This document shows, one piece after another, positions 43,365 to 53,528 of a stretch of 62,928 nucleotides of DNA. The position numbers and the translations under genes were made by a program. Each line of letters opens with the position of its first letter. Positions within the stretch are counted from its first letter, which is position 1. The stretch is from Ignavibacteria bacterium (GTDB lineage: Bacteria > Bacteroidota > Ignavibacteria > Ignavibacteriales > Ignavibacteriaceae). Below the pieces are notes generated by a model, which had not been told where the DNA came from, made no database searches, and saw only the letters and a program-made list of their open reading frames with translations. The stretch is taken from positions 1 through 62,928 of the forward strand of contig JAUYAB010000094.1 of NCBI GenBank assembly GCA_030693705.1, read 5' to 3'.

Positions 43365-44629
43365 TTCTTCAATTCATAACCTTCCGATTTTGCAACATAA
43401 GCCGCACAGGTAATATCGCCTATAACGTTGGGAACAGTTCTGCACATATCGAGCACGCGATCTATTCCAAGAATAATAGCGATTCCTTCAGCCGGAATAT
43501 TTACCATCGTTAAAACCATAATTAAAAGGGGAATTGATCCGGATGGAACTCCGGCAGTGCCAATGGCAGTTAAAACACTCATCAGTACAACTATTAATTG
43601 CACTCCTAGTGAAAGATGAATTCCGAAAACCTGAGCTAAAAACAAAACGGTTACACCCTCAAACAGTGCGGTTCCATTCATATTCATTGTTGCGCCGAGA
43701 GGTAAAACAAATCCGGTTATATGCGAAGGAATTCCAAGATTTTCTTTAGAGACTGAAATTGTAGTTGGCAATGTTGCGTTACTTGAACTGGTTGAAAAAG
43801 CCGTAAGCATTACGGTTTCAACTCTTCGGAAAAAGAGTATCGGGTTGTACTTTGCAAAAACTTTTATCAAGATTGGGTAAACGCCGAATAAATGTAATGC
43901 TAATCCGAGAAGAACAGTAACAACATACATCCCTAAAGCAATTAGCAGATCAAAACCGAACCGGGAGGTAACGCTGAAGATCAGAGCAAAAACTCCATAA
44001 GGTGCAAGTTTCATCGCCATATTAATTATGACGAGAGTTAAATCGTTTATCCCTTCCAAAAGATTAATTATTGGTTTTGCTTTTTCTTGGTTTATTAAAG
44101 TTAATGCGATACCGATAATGAGTGAAAAGAAAATTAACGCAAGCATGTCGGGATTCGGTTTTGCAATTGCCGCTGCGGGATTACGCGGAATGATATTCAC
44201 TAATGTTTGAATACCAAACTCTACTTTCTCCGATGATTCTTTCAGTTCAACCGCCTGCCCTTTGTAAGTAGTTAATAGTTTGGTTTTCGTTTCCTCCGGT
44301 AAATAATCCCCCGGTCTTATAAAATTAACCAAAACCAAACCGATAGTAACGGCTATAGTTGTTACAATTAAAAAATACATAATGGTTTTGAATCCGATGC
44401 GTCCAAGTTTTTTCAGATCGCCGATTTGAGCTACACCGAGAGAAAGGCTTGCAAACACAAGCGGAATAACCATCATGATCAAAAGGTTTAAAAATATTTT
44501 TCCCAAAGGATCGGTGATGTATTGCTGTAAGAAGAATAAAATAGGTGTAGACGGAAATAAGAAATTGCTTGATACACCGGCAATTGCTCCGAAAAGAAGC
44601 CCGATAAAAATTTTGGAATGTCTGCTCAT
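43361..44629 (-). CDS. Dicarboxylate/amino acid:cation symporter (DAACS)
   Basis: 422 residues, about eight transmembrane helices plus two re-entrant loops. Family marks are AFSTSSSNATLPTT (the Ser-rich loop, about 281-294), GATMNMNGTALFEG (about 319-332), and GTAGVPSGSIPLLI with ILGIDRVLDMCRTVPNVIGD near the C-terminus. It imports glutamate, aspartate or C4-dicarboxylates with Na+ or H+. It is upstream of the RmlD-like gene in a 4-base overlap. AGGATA is the ribosome site. Confidence 0.94.
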   Translation of the reverse strand: MSRHSKIFIGLLFGAIAGVSSNFLFPSTPILFFLQQYITDPLGKIFLNLLIMMVIPLVFASLSLGVAQIGDLKKLGRIGFKTIMYFLIVTTIAVTIGLVLVNFIRPGDYLPEETKTKLLTTYKGQAVELKESSEKVEFGIQTLVNIIPRNPAAAIAKPNPDMLALIFFSLIIGIALTLINQEKAKPIINLLEGINDLTLVIINMAMKLAPYGVFALIFSVTSRFGFDLLIALGMYVVTVLLGLALHLFGVYPILIKVFAKYNPILFFRRVETVMLTAFSTSSSNATLPTTISVSKENLGIPSHITGFVLPLGATMNMNGTALFEGVTVLFLAQVFGIHLSLGVQLIVVLMSVLTAIGTAGVPSGSIPLLIMVLTMVNIPAEGIAIILGIDRVLDMCRTVPNVIGDITCAAYVAKSEGYELKK

Positions 44630-44760
44630 AATGAAGGTATCCTAAAATTTAATTGTGTTTATAAATTAAAGAGATTTTAGAGAATTAGAAAGGGTGTAGC
44701 ATTAAAAACTGTTAGAAAAGCAATTGTAAAGATTTGCAACCTCCGAAATGAAAATCATTC

Positions 44761-44862
44761 GTAATCATAATCTTTTTCTTAATCATACTCATAATCTTAA
44801 TCTTAATCGATTTTAGCAAGTAAAAGTAAGAAGGATTATGAGTAAGATTATGATTAAGAAGT
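44761..44862. repeat. Palindromic TAATCATAATCTT-type element
   Basis: In the divergent gap between the symporter and the KdsC-like gene, a left block TTCTTAATCATACTCATAATC faces a right block GATTATGAGTAAGATTATGATTAAGAAG-type sequence, key words GATTATGAGTAAG and TTATGATTAAGAAG. The arms are complementary with a 6-base shift created by internal direct repeats. The whole 333-base gap carries no gene that I can see. Confidence 0.65.
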
Positions 44863-44962
44863 TTTGAGGGGGATTGTTCTTCCCTGAACAAGGTAAAAAC
44901 TGAAAAATTCCTTAGCTTTGAAAAACTTATTTCCAATTTTGTTCAATAAAAGATAGTAAACT

Positions 44963-45490
44963 ATGCATCTCGCGAAAAAAGAAATCGCCTCCAAACTAAA
45001 AAAAATTAAAATCGTTTTGTCCGATATCGACGGGGTTCTTACCGATGGCGGCATGTATTACACCGAAGACGGAATGGTGATGAAGAAATTTTTTGTTAAA
45101 GATGGAATGGGAACCACACTTCTCAAAAAAGCTGGTTTTCTTACGGGAGTAATTTCCACCGATGTTTCTTTGATAAACAAAACTCGTGCTGAAAGGTTAA
45201 AAACGGATTTTATTTTTCTCGGTGTTTGGGAAAAAGAGAAAACGCTTGAAGAAATTTGTGAGCAGACAAAACTGTCTCCAGAGAATGTTGTTTTTATCGG
45301 TGACGATGTTAATGATTTACAAATTCTGCAAAAGGTTGGCTTTGCCGCTTGTCCCGTTGACGCAGTTGACGAAGTAAAGAAGATCGTTGACTATAAGTGC
45401 AAGAATAAAGGGGGCAAAGGGGCTTACCGCGAAGTTGTGGATTTAATACTAAAATATCACCATCGCAATTCCAATGAAAAAAATAATTAG
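44963..45490 (+). CDS. KdsC-like HAD phosphatase
   Basis: 175 residues, usual KdsC size. It has the HAD core VLSDIDGVLTDGGMYYTEDG (D-x-D-G-V near residue 17), KFFVKDGMG, GVISTDVSLINKTRAERL, and GDDVNDLQIL. KdsC hydrolyses KDO-8-phosphate in lipopolysaccharide synthesis; the cytoplasmic class includes other sugar phosphatases. It overlaps the transglutaminase gene by 17 bases. Confidence 0.92.
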   Translation: MHLAKKEIASKLKKIKIVLSDIDGVLTDGGMYYTEDGMVMKKFFVKDGMGTTLLKKAGFLTGVISTDVSLINKTRAERLKTDFIFLGVWEKEKTLEEICEQTKLSPENVVFIGDDVNDLQILQKVGFAACPVDAVDEVKKIVDYKCKNKGGKGAYREVVDLILKYHHRNSNEKNN

Positions 45491-46916
45491 CAAAATATTG
45501 TTAGTAATGTTTATGACCACAATGATTTCTGCACAGAATATTCCGGAGGAAATTCAAAAAGCAATTGACTCCGGGGAATACACAAGAGCGCAGAAAATGA
45601 TTTCCGAATATGTTAGTGACAACAAACTGCCCGATAGCGAAAAGGAAGCGCTGTTGTTTGAATCCGAACGGTTTGAGCGGATTAAGAAAGATTTTACCAA
45701 AACCAGTCTGCAAATTTTAGCTGAACTTGAGAAAATTCTTTCCGGTTTCTCCATTGATGATCTGGAGAAATATGAGAAAGAAAAATCGCTGGAGATGATA
45801 ATTATTGACGGCGAAAAAAGATATTTCAAGAATGCGGCGACAAATCTTTTCCGGATCAACAAAGAGTTGAAGAAACTGAAGGATGAAAAATTCGGTTTAG
45901 TGACCGATCGGTTAGCTGATTTCAAAAAAGCAATTGTTCCGGTGATTGTAATAGAAAGTATAGCTGCACAAAAAAAACTCGTTTATGAAAAAAATTTAAA
46001 AATCAATTATACACTCACAGTAAAACCAAACGCGGTTCCGGCAGGAGAAATTGTTAAATGCTGGCTTCCGTATCCGAAGGAAAATCACCCGCGCCAACAA
46101 AGGTTGAAATTGATTAGCACGAGTGAAGAAAAATATATTGTTGCGCCCGATTCTGTTTTGCAGCGAACTATTTATATGGAGAAGAAAGCTGAAAAAGATT
46201 CAGCAACAAAATTTTCAGTTGAATATGAACTTACCGCTTTCGCAGAATACAACGACATTTTTTCTAAAGGAATTATTCCTCAAGTTGATGCAAAGTTGAG
46301 TGAATATGTAAAAGAAAGACCGCCGCATATTGTTTTCACTGACGAGATAAAAACTTTATCGCAAAAAATTATTGGTAATGAAACCAATCAACTTGAAAAA
46401 GTTAAAAAAATATTTATCTGGATACATGACAATATTCCCTGGGCAAGCGCACTTGAATATTCCACGATTCCCAATATTTCAAAATATTGTTTAGAAAATC
46501 TTCACGGTGATTGCGGAATTAAAACGCTTCTGTTTATGACACTCTGCCGCTACAACGGCATTCCCGCCAAATGGCAAAGTGGATGGATGCTTCACCCTGT
46601 AGAAGTTAATCTGCACGATTGGTGCGAGATTTACGTTGAACCGTTTGGTTGGGTTCCGGTTGATCAATCATTCGGGTTAATTGATTTAAAAAATGAAAAA
46701 GAAAAATATTTTTATATCGGCAATACCGATTCCTATCACCTAATTGTTAATGACGATTATTCGCAACCGCTCTTTCCTGTAAAAATTTTTCCACGGAGCG
46801 AAACGGTTGATTTTCAAAGGGGAGAGGTTGAATGGAACGGCGGAAATCTCTATTTTGACAAGTGGAATTATGACATGATTGTAAGTTATTCAAAAGGAAA
46901 AGAGAATGAAAAATAA
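45474..46916 (+). CDS. Secreted transglutaminase-like protein
   Basis: 480 residues. A signal peptide (1-19, ending MISAQ) is followed by a helical region and a transglutaminase-core domain (about 270-430). The triad residues are in HGDCGIKTLLFMTLCRYNGIPAKWQ (Cys), LHDWCEIYVEPFGWVPVDQS (His and Asp). The catalytic Cys is near 345. The substrate is unknown; similar proteins may be amide hydrolases or peptidases. The stretch DSEKEALLFESERFER is helical. It overlaps both neighbours (17 bases and 11 bases), so it is translationally coupled. Confidence 0.88.
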   Translation: MKKIISKILLVMFMTTMISAQNIPEEIQKAIDSGEYTRAQKMISEYVSDNKLPDSEKEALLFESERFERIKKDFTKTSLQILAELEKILSGFSIDDLEKYEKEKSLEMIIIDGEKRYFKNAATNLFRINKELKKLKDEKFGLVTDRLADFKKAIVPVIVIESIAAQKKLVYEKNLKINYTLTVKPNAVPAGEIVKCWLPYPKENHPRQQRLKLISTSEEKYIVAPDSVLQRTIYMEKKAEKDSATKFSVEYELTAFAEYNDIFSKGIIPQVDAKLSEYVKERPPHIVFTDEIKTLSQKIIGNETNQLEKVKKIFIWIHDNIPWASALEYSTIPNISKYCLENLHGDCGIKTLLFMTLCRYNGIPAKWQSGWMLHPVEVNLHDWCEIYVEPFGWVPVDQSFGLIDLKNEKEKYFYIGNTDSYHLIVNDDYSQPLFPVKIFPRSETVDFQRGEVEWNGGNLYFDKWNYDMIVSYSKGKENEK

Positions 46917-47652
46917 AATCTTTATTATAGTTGCTGCTTCAATTTTATCGCTTTTTTTGTCCTATAATATTATGGCGCAGGAAAAAACTTATTTTGATTC
47001 TCCATTTGGAGTTGGCGGCGGATTTGTTGCCTCGTGGACGCTTCCGAACATTCAACCGGTTAACGATCAGTTGAAAACATTCGGAACACCCGAACTTGCC
47101 AAATCGGGATACTTTTCCTCCGGCGGTGCCGGATTTGTTTACATCGGATTTGTTCCCGGGTTGCGCATTGGCGGTATTGGTTTTAGTGGTTCAACCTCAG
47201 AATCAGAATTATCTGGCGGATTCCGCAGACAAGCCAAACTTACTTCTGCTTTCGGCGGGGTTTCTGTGGAATATACGTTGCCTCGATTCATTCGTCATGC
47301 CGGTATTTCAATCGGTGTAATCCTCGGCGGTGGAAATACGACTCTTGAATTTTATAGGTACAAAGATTCTTATTCTTGGGATCAATTGTGGAATGAGATA
47401 AAAGATTCCACTTCAACATCCAACTTTGGAAGAAAACTTTCTAACGATTATTTTGTTGTTGCCCCAACTTTGAATATTGATATCCCGATGTACAGATTGA
47501 TAGCCTTTAGATTTGGCGCTACCTATGCTATTCACGTTGGGAATAATTGGAAACTTGATAATGAACAAGACGTTTACAATGTTCCGACCGCAACGGCAAA
47601 GGGTCAGCTTTATCTTAATGCCGGAATCTTTTTCGGATTTTTTTCTTTTTAA
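46906..47652 (+). CDS. Outer-membrane beta-barrel protein, unknown
   Basis: 248 residues with a signal peptide (1-24, ending IMAQE). Glycine-rich alternating strands such as FVASWTLPN, GGAGFVYIGFVPGLRIGGIG and GVSVEYTLPRF with aromatic C-terminus FFGFFSF suggest an outer-membrane barrel. I do not know its family. It overlaps the transglutaminase gene by 11 bases and is followed 12 bases later by rmlB-like. Confidence 0.65.
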   Translation: MKNKIFIIVAASILSLFLSYNIMAQEKTYFDSPFGVGGGFVASWTLPNIQPVNDQLKTFGTPELAKSGYFSSGGAGFVYIGFVPGLRIGGIGFSGSTSESELSGGFRRQAKLTSAFGGVSVEYTLPRFIRHAGISIGVILGGGNTTLEFYRYKDSYSWDQLWNEIKDSTSTSNFGRKLSNDYFVVAPTLNIDIPMYRLIAFRFGATYAIHVGNNWKLDNEQDVYNVPTATAKGQLYLNAGIFFGFFSF

Positions 47653-47664
47653 CGAAGGGTTTAA

Positions 47665-48678
47665 ATGAAGAACATTTTAGTTACCGGTGGCGCCGGATTT
47701 ATTGGAAGTAATTTTATCAATCATATTCTTAAAGAACGCGATGACTATTTTATAATAAATCTTGACAAGCTTACTTATGCCGGAAATCTTGAAAACTTAG
47801 TTGAGTCGGAGAACCATAAAAATTACCGTTTTATTAAAGGAGATATCTGCAATGCCGAATTGGTAAGCTATCTTTTTGAAAAATATAAAATTAAACACGT
47901 CATCAATTTTGCAGCAGAATCTCATGTTGATAGAAGCATTCTCGGTTCGTCAATTTTCTATCAAACAAATGTAATAGGTACAAATGTTTTGCTTGAAACC
48001 GCACGTCGGAAAGAAGTGGAAAAATTTCTTCAAGTTTCTACCGATGAAGTTTACGGCAGTCTTGGTGCCGAAGGACTATTTACCGAATCCACTTCGCTCT
48101 CACCGAACAGTCCCTATTCATCAAGTAAAGCCGGAGCCGATATGATGGCTTTAGCCTTTTATCATACGTACGGAATGCCGGTTGTGCTTACGCGCTGTTC
48201 AAATAATTACGGACCATTCCAATTCCCCGAAAAACTTATTCCATTGATGATCATCAATTCTTTAAATGATAAAAAACTTCCCGTTTATGGTGATGGAATG
48301 AACGTGCGCGATTGGATTTATGTTATCGACCATAACCGGGCAATAGATTTAGTTTTTGAAAAGGGAAGAACCGGTGAAGTTTATAACATCGGTGCAAGCA
48401 ACGAAATGCCGAACATAAAAATTATTCAGTTGATTTTGCAGCATTTGAAAAAATCCGATAGTTTAATTGAATATGTAAAAGACCGTCTTGGACACGACAG
48501 GCGCTACGCAATCGATTCAACAAAAATACAAACCGAGCTCGGTTGGAAACCTAAATTCACTTTTGAAGAAGCCATCCAGTTTACAATTGATTGGTATCTT
48601 CAAAACGAACAATGGTGGAAACGCATTATCTCCGGTGATTATTTGAAATATTATGAGCAGCAGTATTTGGGAAGATAG
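47665..48678 (+). CDS. rfbB: dTDP-glucose 4,6-dehydratase
   Basis: 337 residues with NILVTGGAGFIGSNFINHIL, INFAAESHVDRSI, the catalytic STDEVYGSLG (Asp/Glu pair), SPYSSSKAGADMM (Tyr and Lys) and VRDWIYVIDHNRAID. It makes dTDP-4-keto-6-deoxyglucose, the precursor of rhamnose. The neighbouring RmlD-like gene at 42462 on the other strand may be its partner. RmlA and RmlC are not in the window. Confidence 0.95.
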   Translation: MKNILVTGGAGFIGSNFINHILKERDDYFIINLDKLTYAGNLENLVESENHKNYRFIKGDICNAELVSYLFEKYKIKHVINFAAESHVDRSILGSSIFYQTNVIGTNVLLETARRKEVEKFLQVSTDEVYGSLGAEGLFTESTSLSPNSPYSSSKAGADMMALAFYHTYGMPVVLTRCSNNYGPFQFPEKLIPLMIINSLNDKKLPVYGDGMNVRDWIYVIDHNRAIDLVFEKGRTGEVYNIGASNEMPNIKIIQLILQHLKKSDSLIEYVKDRLGHDRRYAIDSTKIQTELGWKPKFTFEEAIQFTIDWYLQNEQWWKRIISGDYLKYYEQQYLGR

Positions 48679-48772
48679 AAAACAAAGGAATAACAAATGA
48701 TATTAGTGAATCATCAGAAAGAAGAGCCGTGAAATTTTCTTGCGGAGTTAAACAAAATAATTGGGGAGCTGT

Positions 48773-49132
48773 ATGAAAAAAAACATTATCGTCATTCTCT
48801 ATTGTGTAGCATTAATTTTGATAAGCGAACTCCCAACAATGTTAAAACCATTTTTAGTTCACCCTACGGGTAATATTATGATTATCGGCTATCAAATGGG
48901 GATAATTGTTGCGATTTCTCTTTTATTCAAATGGAAAATAACTAAATGGGTGTTATACATTACCTTAATACCTGCGATTATCTTTGATCTTTCTGATCTA
49001 ATATATACCGGGAAATATCTTTACTTAATGTTTTTGTTTTTGCACTTGCTGTTGCTTCTGTTTTTTATTTATTCAAAATCCATAAAAGAATATTTGCAGA
49101 AGGAAGTTGTAATTCGGTCATCTTTGGAATAA
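48773..49132 (+). CDS. Small membrane protein, unknown
   Basis: About 119 residues with four hydrophobic segments (roughly 4-22, 33-52, 57-75 and 85-103), connected by short charged turns. No family is recognised. ATG 48773 lies behind GGGGAG. It is the last gene before the convergent PEGA lipoprotein gene. Confidence 0.6.
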   Translation: MKKNIIVILYCVALILISELPTMLKPFLVHPTGNIMIIGYQMGIIVAISLLFKWKITKWVLYITLIPAIIFDLSDLIYTGKYLYLMFLFLHLLLLLFFIYSKSIKEYLQKEVVIRSSLE

Positions 49133-49170
49133 CCCAATTTAAGACATAATCGGCGGGAAACTCTGCAACA

Positions 49171-49572
49171 TCATCTTTTCTTCGCGGGTAACTCAACTTT
49201 TGCAGGAGTTAATTCCGTTGCAACTTGTTCGGGTAATAAATTATACATCGAGCCGGTAAAATAATCTATCGTCATTCCCGGAATAAATCCGTTCAAAGCA
49301 TTTCCCCAGAACCACCAGGACATTTTTCGCGTTAACTGCGTTTCGTATGGTTCGTACCCATCTAATTCAAATTTAACAACATGGTCGCTGCTTCGATCGA
49401 TATTTACCACTTGCGGAGATGTCCCGAATTTTTTCCCATCAACGGTAATTTTAGCATTTGGAGGATTAGACTTTAATTCAATTTCCTGAGTTGTAGTGTT
49501 TATCATTGTCGAGCACGCGGAGAGGGTGAACACTCCGGCAATCGCTAATATAAAAAGATATAGTTTTCTCAT
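49171..49572 (-). CDS. PEGA-domain lipoprotein
   Basis: 133 residues. The signal ends LSAC, giving a lipidated Cys at 20. IELKSNPPNAKITVDGKKFG and VKFELDGYEPYE form the PEGA beta fold (about 30-80). The C-terminal part is more hydrophobic around WWFWGNALNGFIPG. It is surface or periplasm anchored, role unknown. Confidence 0.85.
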   Translation of the reverse strand: MRKLYLFILAIAGVFTLSACSTMINTTTQEIELKSNPPNAKITVDGKKFGTSPQVVNIDRSSDHVVKFELDGYEPYETQLTRKMSWWFWGNALNGFIPGMTIDYFTGSMYNLLPEQVATELTPAKVELPAKKR

Positions 49573-49661
49573 AAGTCATACTTGTTGTTACTCTAATTAT
49601 CGAAAAAAAATCTTTGTTGTTTAGGAAGATTCGGAAGTGAAGTTCGATTGTGGTAATAAAA

Positions 49662-49690
49662 AAACCTGTCCATTTTTAGGGGACAGGTTT
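49662..49690 (-). terminator. Terminator for the giant T9SS protease gene
   Basis: A 10-bp stem AAACCTGTCC/GGACAGGTTT with a 9-base loop (49662-49671 and 49681-49690). On the minus strand a run of T residues follows (49655-49661 read as A on plus). It sits 25 bases beyond the stop at 49715. Confidence 0.85.
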
Positions 49691-49714
49691 TAAGTTTTGG
49701 TTTAAGAGTTGGTG

Positions 49715-52700
49715 TTATTTGAGCAGTAACATCTTTTTTGTTTGAATAAAATCTCCTACTTTCAGTTGATAAAAGTAGATACCGGAACTCAACTCTTTAC
49801 CCTTAAAATCTAGAGTTACAGTTTTAACTCCTACCGTTTGATATTCGTTGACGAGTGTTTCAACTTCTTTCCCTAAAACATCAAATACTTTTAATATCAC
49901 GAAACTATTTTGGGGCAATTGATAACTGATAACCGTTGAAGGATTAAAGGGATTTGGATAATTGTTGAACAAAGCATAAGAAGTTGGTGTGAGTTGTTCA
50001 TCATTCACTTCAGTTGCTGAATCCGGTGTAAATGCTAACCCGGTGATTCCTTTGCAATTTGTCGTCCCAACAATTGTGGCAAGACCCATGCTTTTATCGA
50101 TTTTAATAATAGTGCCAACCTCATTTTCTTCACCATAGGCACCCCAAAGATTCCCATGATTATCGAAGGCTAAGGCTCTTATCGTATGGTTTCCAATTTC
50201 GGCTCTACCGACAAAGGTTGTATCTCCGGTCTCTTTATTTATCTTATAAATTTTATCCATATCAGCGGTAGTATCTACAGAAATCCAGACATCACCGGTA
50301 GCTGGCTCAATTGCCATGGCTGCAGTTTTTGTTTTTAGAGTAGTAAGGAATTTGACTTCTCCAGTAGCTATATCTAATTCAAATAATTGGTATGTAACAA
50401 CTCCAAATTTACCCGATGGTGGTATGGAAGCTACTCCAAGCAAGTCTCCAGACGGAGTAAAAGCTATCGCCAAAAGAGTGACAGGTGAGTTAAATTTATA
50501 GAGACCCCAACCGGTTTGACCATCAATTTTTACAACATAGGTTGAGGCATCAGGGGAATGACTAAAACCAAAAAGTTCGGCTGTTTTGGGATTGAGAGAA
50601 ATACTATGTAGATCATTGAAGCCTGATACTCCGATTTCTTCAGCATCTACTGTCATTGGATTAATTTTTATTACTTTGCCTCCATTATCACTCCCAGTTG
50701 AAGCATAAACTATTCCTTTCATTGCTTTATTTAACTTATCATAACTGATTGTAAAGGGAATAGTTAAAGTTGGATTTTGAAAGTCATTTGAAATTATCGA
50801 AATATTTCCATTGTAAAAACCACTTGAGAATAACGCCCCGTTCACGGTTATATCAACATTTTGTGATGAATTTAATGTGGGCAATCTTCCCCAACTATTT
50901 GAAGTATAAATTGGATTTACACCAGATAGAATCGTAACTTGAAAATCATCCAAGAAAAATCCTTGGTCAACTATCGAAAGATCACTACTATATTGGAAAG
51001 CAAAGTGATCCCAATATTGATTGTAAGATTGATAATTTGCTAAATCCGGGAACTGAAATAAGACAGTTTCCCATTCAGTTGATTGTGCTTTGAGTATGCC
51101 CCCTTTTTTTGAAGACGCCAATTCTTTCCATGTTGTTTTTCTATCCCTTGATCCAAGAAAGGTGACAATATCCCCTGTTTTTGATTTGTTGAAATATTTA
51201 AATGAAATACTAACAATATCCTCTGGTGAACAATTAATGTAGAATTCAGGACTGTAGAAAAAGCCGTTTGTTTCATTATCGTAACTCAGCTCACCATTAA
51301 TTTCTTTTCCGAAATGGACTACATTGGGTTGAGAATGTCCTTTTAAAATTGCAGGACCAATTCTAGTTTTCTGCCATTCGTTTAGACCAACACTAATCTG
51401 TCTAAATCCACCGAAGCTAGTTGGATTTTCAAAGTCATTTGAATAAGAAAAATTTGCGATTGACGCATCAATTCCATAGAATTGTTCAGTATTAGAAACT
51501 TCGGAAGTTGATTTGAGCAAACCAGTTGGTTGATGATTTTTGGTTGAGAGGGTAATAAATACTTCGTATTCAAGGGGAAGATTTCCAAGATTGCTCACTG
51601 TAAAAGATTTTGTTTTAAGTCCAAACTCCTTCGTAGTATCGAAAGAAAAATTTCCAAGAGAGTTCACTGAAGCATTAATTTTGGGGGCAATAGCTCCACC
51701 TGTATTAAGTTTAAAAGGAATATCAACTATAGATTTATTTAGGTCATTTGTTCTTATTCTAAGAATTCCTAAAACCGAAACAGGCTTGTTTGAAGTTGTC
51801 AGTGAAATAGTGATTAATTCCGTCTTATCTACTGCGACACTTCCTGATTTTGTTCCAAACCATACTGAACCAGTACTTGGTTGAACATCACTTAAAATAA
51901 ATTCAAATTCATAAGTCAATGGATTATCTAAACTTAAATTGGTAAGATTAAATTGAATTTGTTTTTGAATATCGAGACTAATATTATCATACTTCAGGGT
52001 ATCCGTTCTATTGTCTAAATCCAAAGTATCGCTCCCGTACACAAGAAGCATGTTCGCATATTTATAATCATAGTTTATCGAATAGCCGATAACTTCAAGC
52101 ACCCGCAAATCATGATGATTGATCCTCCATCGAGTCCCTCTTGGTAATGTTGGATCCATGACCCCAATCCAGCGATTTGTCCCTAATGACGGGGGACGGA
52201 GATCATCGTCTCGCCAATGAGATGATTGCCTACCATCTCCATTTAACATTTCACCATCTGCAGTGGAGAGTTCAACTTCTTCAAGACCGTCAAAAAAAAC
52301 ATGATTACTGAAGTAGTAGTTGATTCCACCTTCAGAGGCCCAAGGTGTGGAAAAAGTAGGGCCTGCAGTAGTGACTCTTTGCGCAATAGAAAATCCATCT
52401 AAGTCCCCTGATTCAACCGCCTCAGGACGTACACGAAAAAGATCCCAAGGATAGTACAGGTCTGAAAGACCTTTATGGTCTGAAAAACCGGCGGCGGTTA
52501 TAAATCCGAGCGCATGCCCAATCTCATGGACGCATGTTGCATCGAAATCATGTGTTCCCTCTGCAATACCATCAGATGGGTCTAAATCAAAAGGGTAACT
52601 TGAATTGAATCCAATTGATGGAACGCTTCCAAAATGGTTGATGTCAGGATTGCTGCTAATATCTGCCTCTATAAATCCAAGCGCTTGTAAATTTATCAAC

Positions 52701-53338
52701 GTCCCAATCGCTCTTTCTAGATTTGAAGGTACTGTTGATGGTGTTGGAACTGGAATTGCATTATAAAGATTTTGTAGTTGTGCGTTACCTGGTTTTAAGT
52801 CAATTAAACGCTTAACAATATCGGGTACGAGTGCATTAGTATTATCCGATTTGAGAGCATAATAAGTTGTTGTAGCAGTAGCTCCAAGGACATTTTCACC
52901 GAAACCAGAACCGAATCTGGTAGGTCCGAAATCAACATCTAAAACAGTGGTAATTGGAGTTAAAATAATTCTTTCCCACCGTGCTGCAGCTCTCATAAAG
53001 GCAGAAATAACTTCCGGATACTGCAAAAGCTGATCGGTCGCGCGTAAAATTATCTTCAAACCAGTTGAAGTATTTTGACTATTCTGGTGAGGTAGGATGT
53101 GCAGATCAATTGAAGGAGTAACTTTATTTAAAAGTGAAACATCTTCCTTAACTTCTATACAGAAAATATTTCCGTTCTGATCTATCTTGTTAAAAAAAAT
53201 AGATTCTTTTTCAAATCGTTTATACTTGCGTAAAGTTCCTGTTTGTCCTAGAATAGTAATTGGGGAAAACACCGAGAGGCATATAAAGAGCAGTACCCAA
53301 ATTTTGGTCAAGTTAAGTTGTCTCAAAAAAACAATCAT
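49715..53338 (-). CDS. Giant secreted metalloprotease (NF038122-like) with T9SS tail
   Basis: 1207 residues with an N-terminal hydrophobic signal (about 8-32). The catalytic part (about 70-420) carries LDVDFGPTRFGSGFGENVLG and the zinc motif HEIGHALGF (H271, E272, H275), in a setting I recall from the NF038122 family of secreted metalloproteases; a third ligand is not obvious. Then come beta-sandwich repeats, a choice-of-anchor-like central segment, a WD/beta-propeller-like region (ATGDVWISVDTTADMDKIY) and a T9SS sorting domain ending in a QTKKMLLLK-type motif with NYPNPFNPSTVISYQLP. It is secreted to the surface or medium; substrate unknown. Confidence 0.88.
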   Translation of the reverse strand: MIVFLRQLNLTKIWVLLFICLSVFSPITILGQTGTLRKYKRFEKESIFFNKIDQNGNIFCIEVKEDVSLLNKVTPSIDLHILPHQNSQNTSTGLKIILRATDQLLQYPEVISAFMRAAARWERIILTPITTVLDVDFGPTRFGSGFGENVLGATATTTYYALKSDNTNALVPDIVKRLIDLKPGNAQLQNLYNAIPVPTPSTVPSNLERAIGTLINLQALGFIEADISSNPDINHFGSVPSIGFNSSYPFDLDPSDGIAEGTHDFDATCVHEIGHALGFITAAGFSDHKGLSDLYYPWDLFRVRPEAVESGDLDGFSIAQRVTTAGPTFSTPWASEGGINYYFSNHVFFDGLEEVELSTADGEMLNGDGRQSSHWRDDDLRPPSLGTNRWIGVMDPTLPRGTRWRINHHDLRVLEVIGYSINYDYKYANMLLVYGSDTLDLDNRTDTLKYDNISLDIQKQIQFNLTNLSLDNPLTYEFEFILSDVQPSTGSVWFGTKSGSVAVDKTELITISLTTSNKPVSVLGILRIRTNDLNKSIVDIPFKLNTGGAIAPKINASVNSLGNFSFDTTKEFGLKTKSFTVSNLGNLPLEYEVFITLSTKNHQPTGLLKSTSEVSNTEQFYGIDASIANFSYSNDFENPTSFGGFRQISVGLNEWQKTRIGPAILKGHSQPNVVHFGKEINGELSYDNETNGFFYSPEFYINCSPEDIVSISFKYFNKSKTGDIVTFLGSRDRKTTWKELASSKKGGILKAQSTEWETVLFQFPDLANYQSYNQYWDHFAFQYSSDLSIVDQGFFLDDFQVTILSGVNPIYTSNSWGRLPTLNSSQNVDITVNGALFSSGFYNGNISIISNDFQNPTLTIPFTISYDKLNKAMKGIVYASTGSDNGGKVIKINPMTVDAEEIGVSGFNDLHSISLNPKTAELFGFSHSPDASTYVVKIDGQTGWGLYKFNSPVTLLAIAFTPSGDLLGVASIPPSGKFGVVTYQLFELDIATGEVKFLTTLKTKTAAMAIEPATGDVWISVDTTADMDKIYKINKETGDTTFVGRAEIGNHTIRALAFDNHGNLWGAYGEENEVGTIIKIDKSMGLATIVGTTNCKGITGLAFTPDSATEVNDEQLTPTSYALFNNYPNPFNPSTVISYQLPQNSFVILKVFDVLGKEVETLVNEYQTVGVKTVTLDFKGKELSSGIYFYQLKVGDFIQTKKMLLLK

Positions 53339-53528
53339 TTTTGTTTAAAGTCTTTATTAATTCTTAGTTAGAGATGATCAGTAAATTTTTCAATGAGAAT
53401 TTAGAAAAACGAGTAGCGAAAAGCAAGCTAGGATTGGAGTGTTAAAAAAGAAGCTATCTTGTTTTTTTATAAAGTAAGTTTAACAGATAAGAAAATTCAA
53501 GACAGCCTCAAACAATTATAAATGAAAG

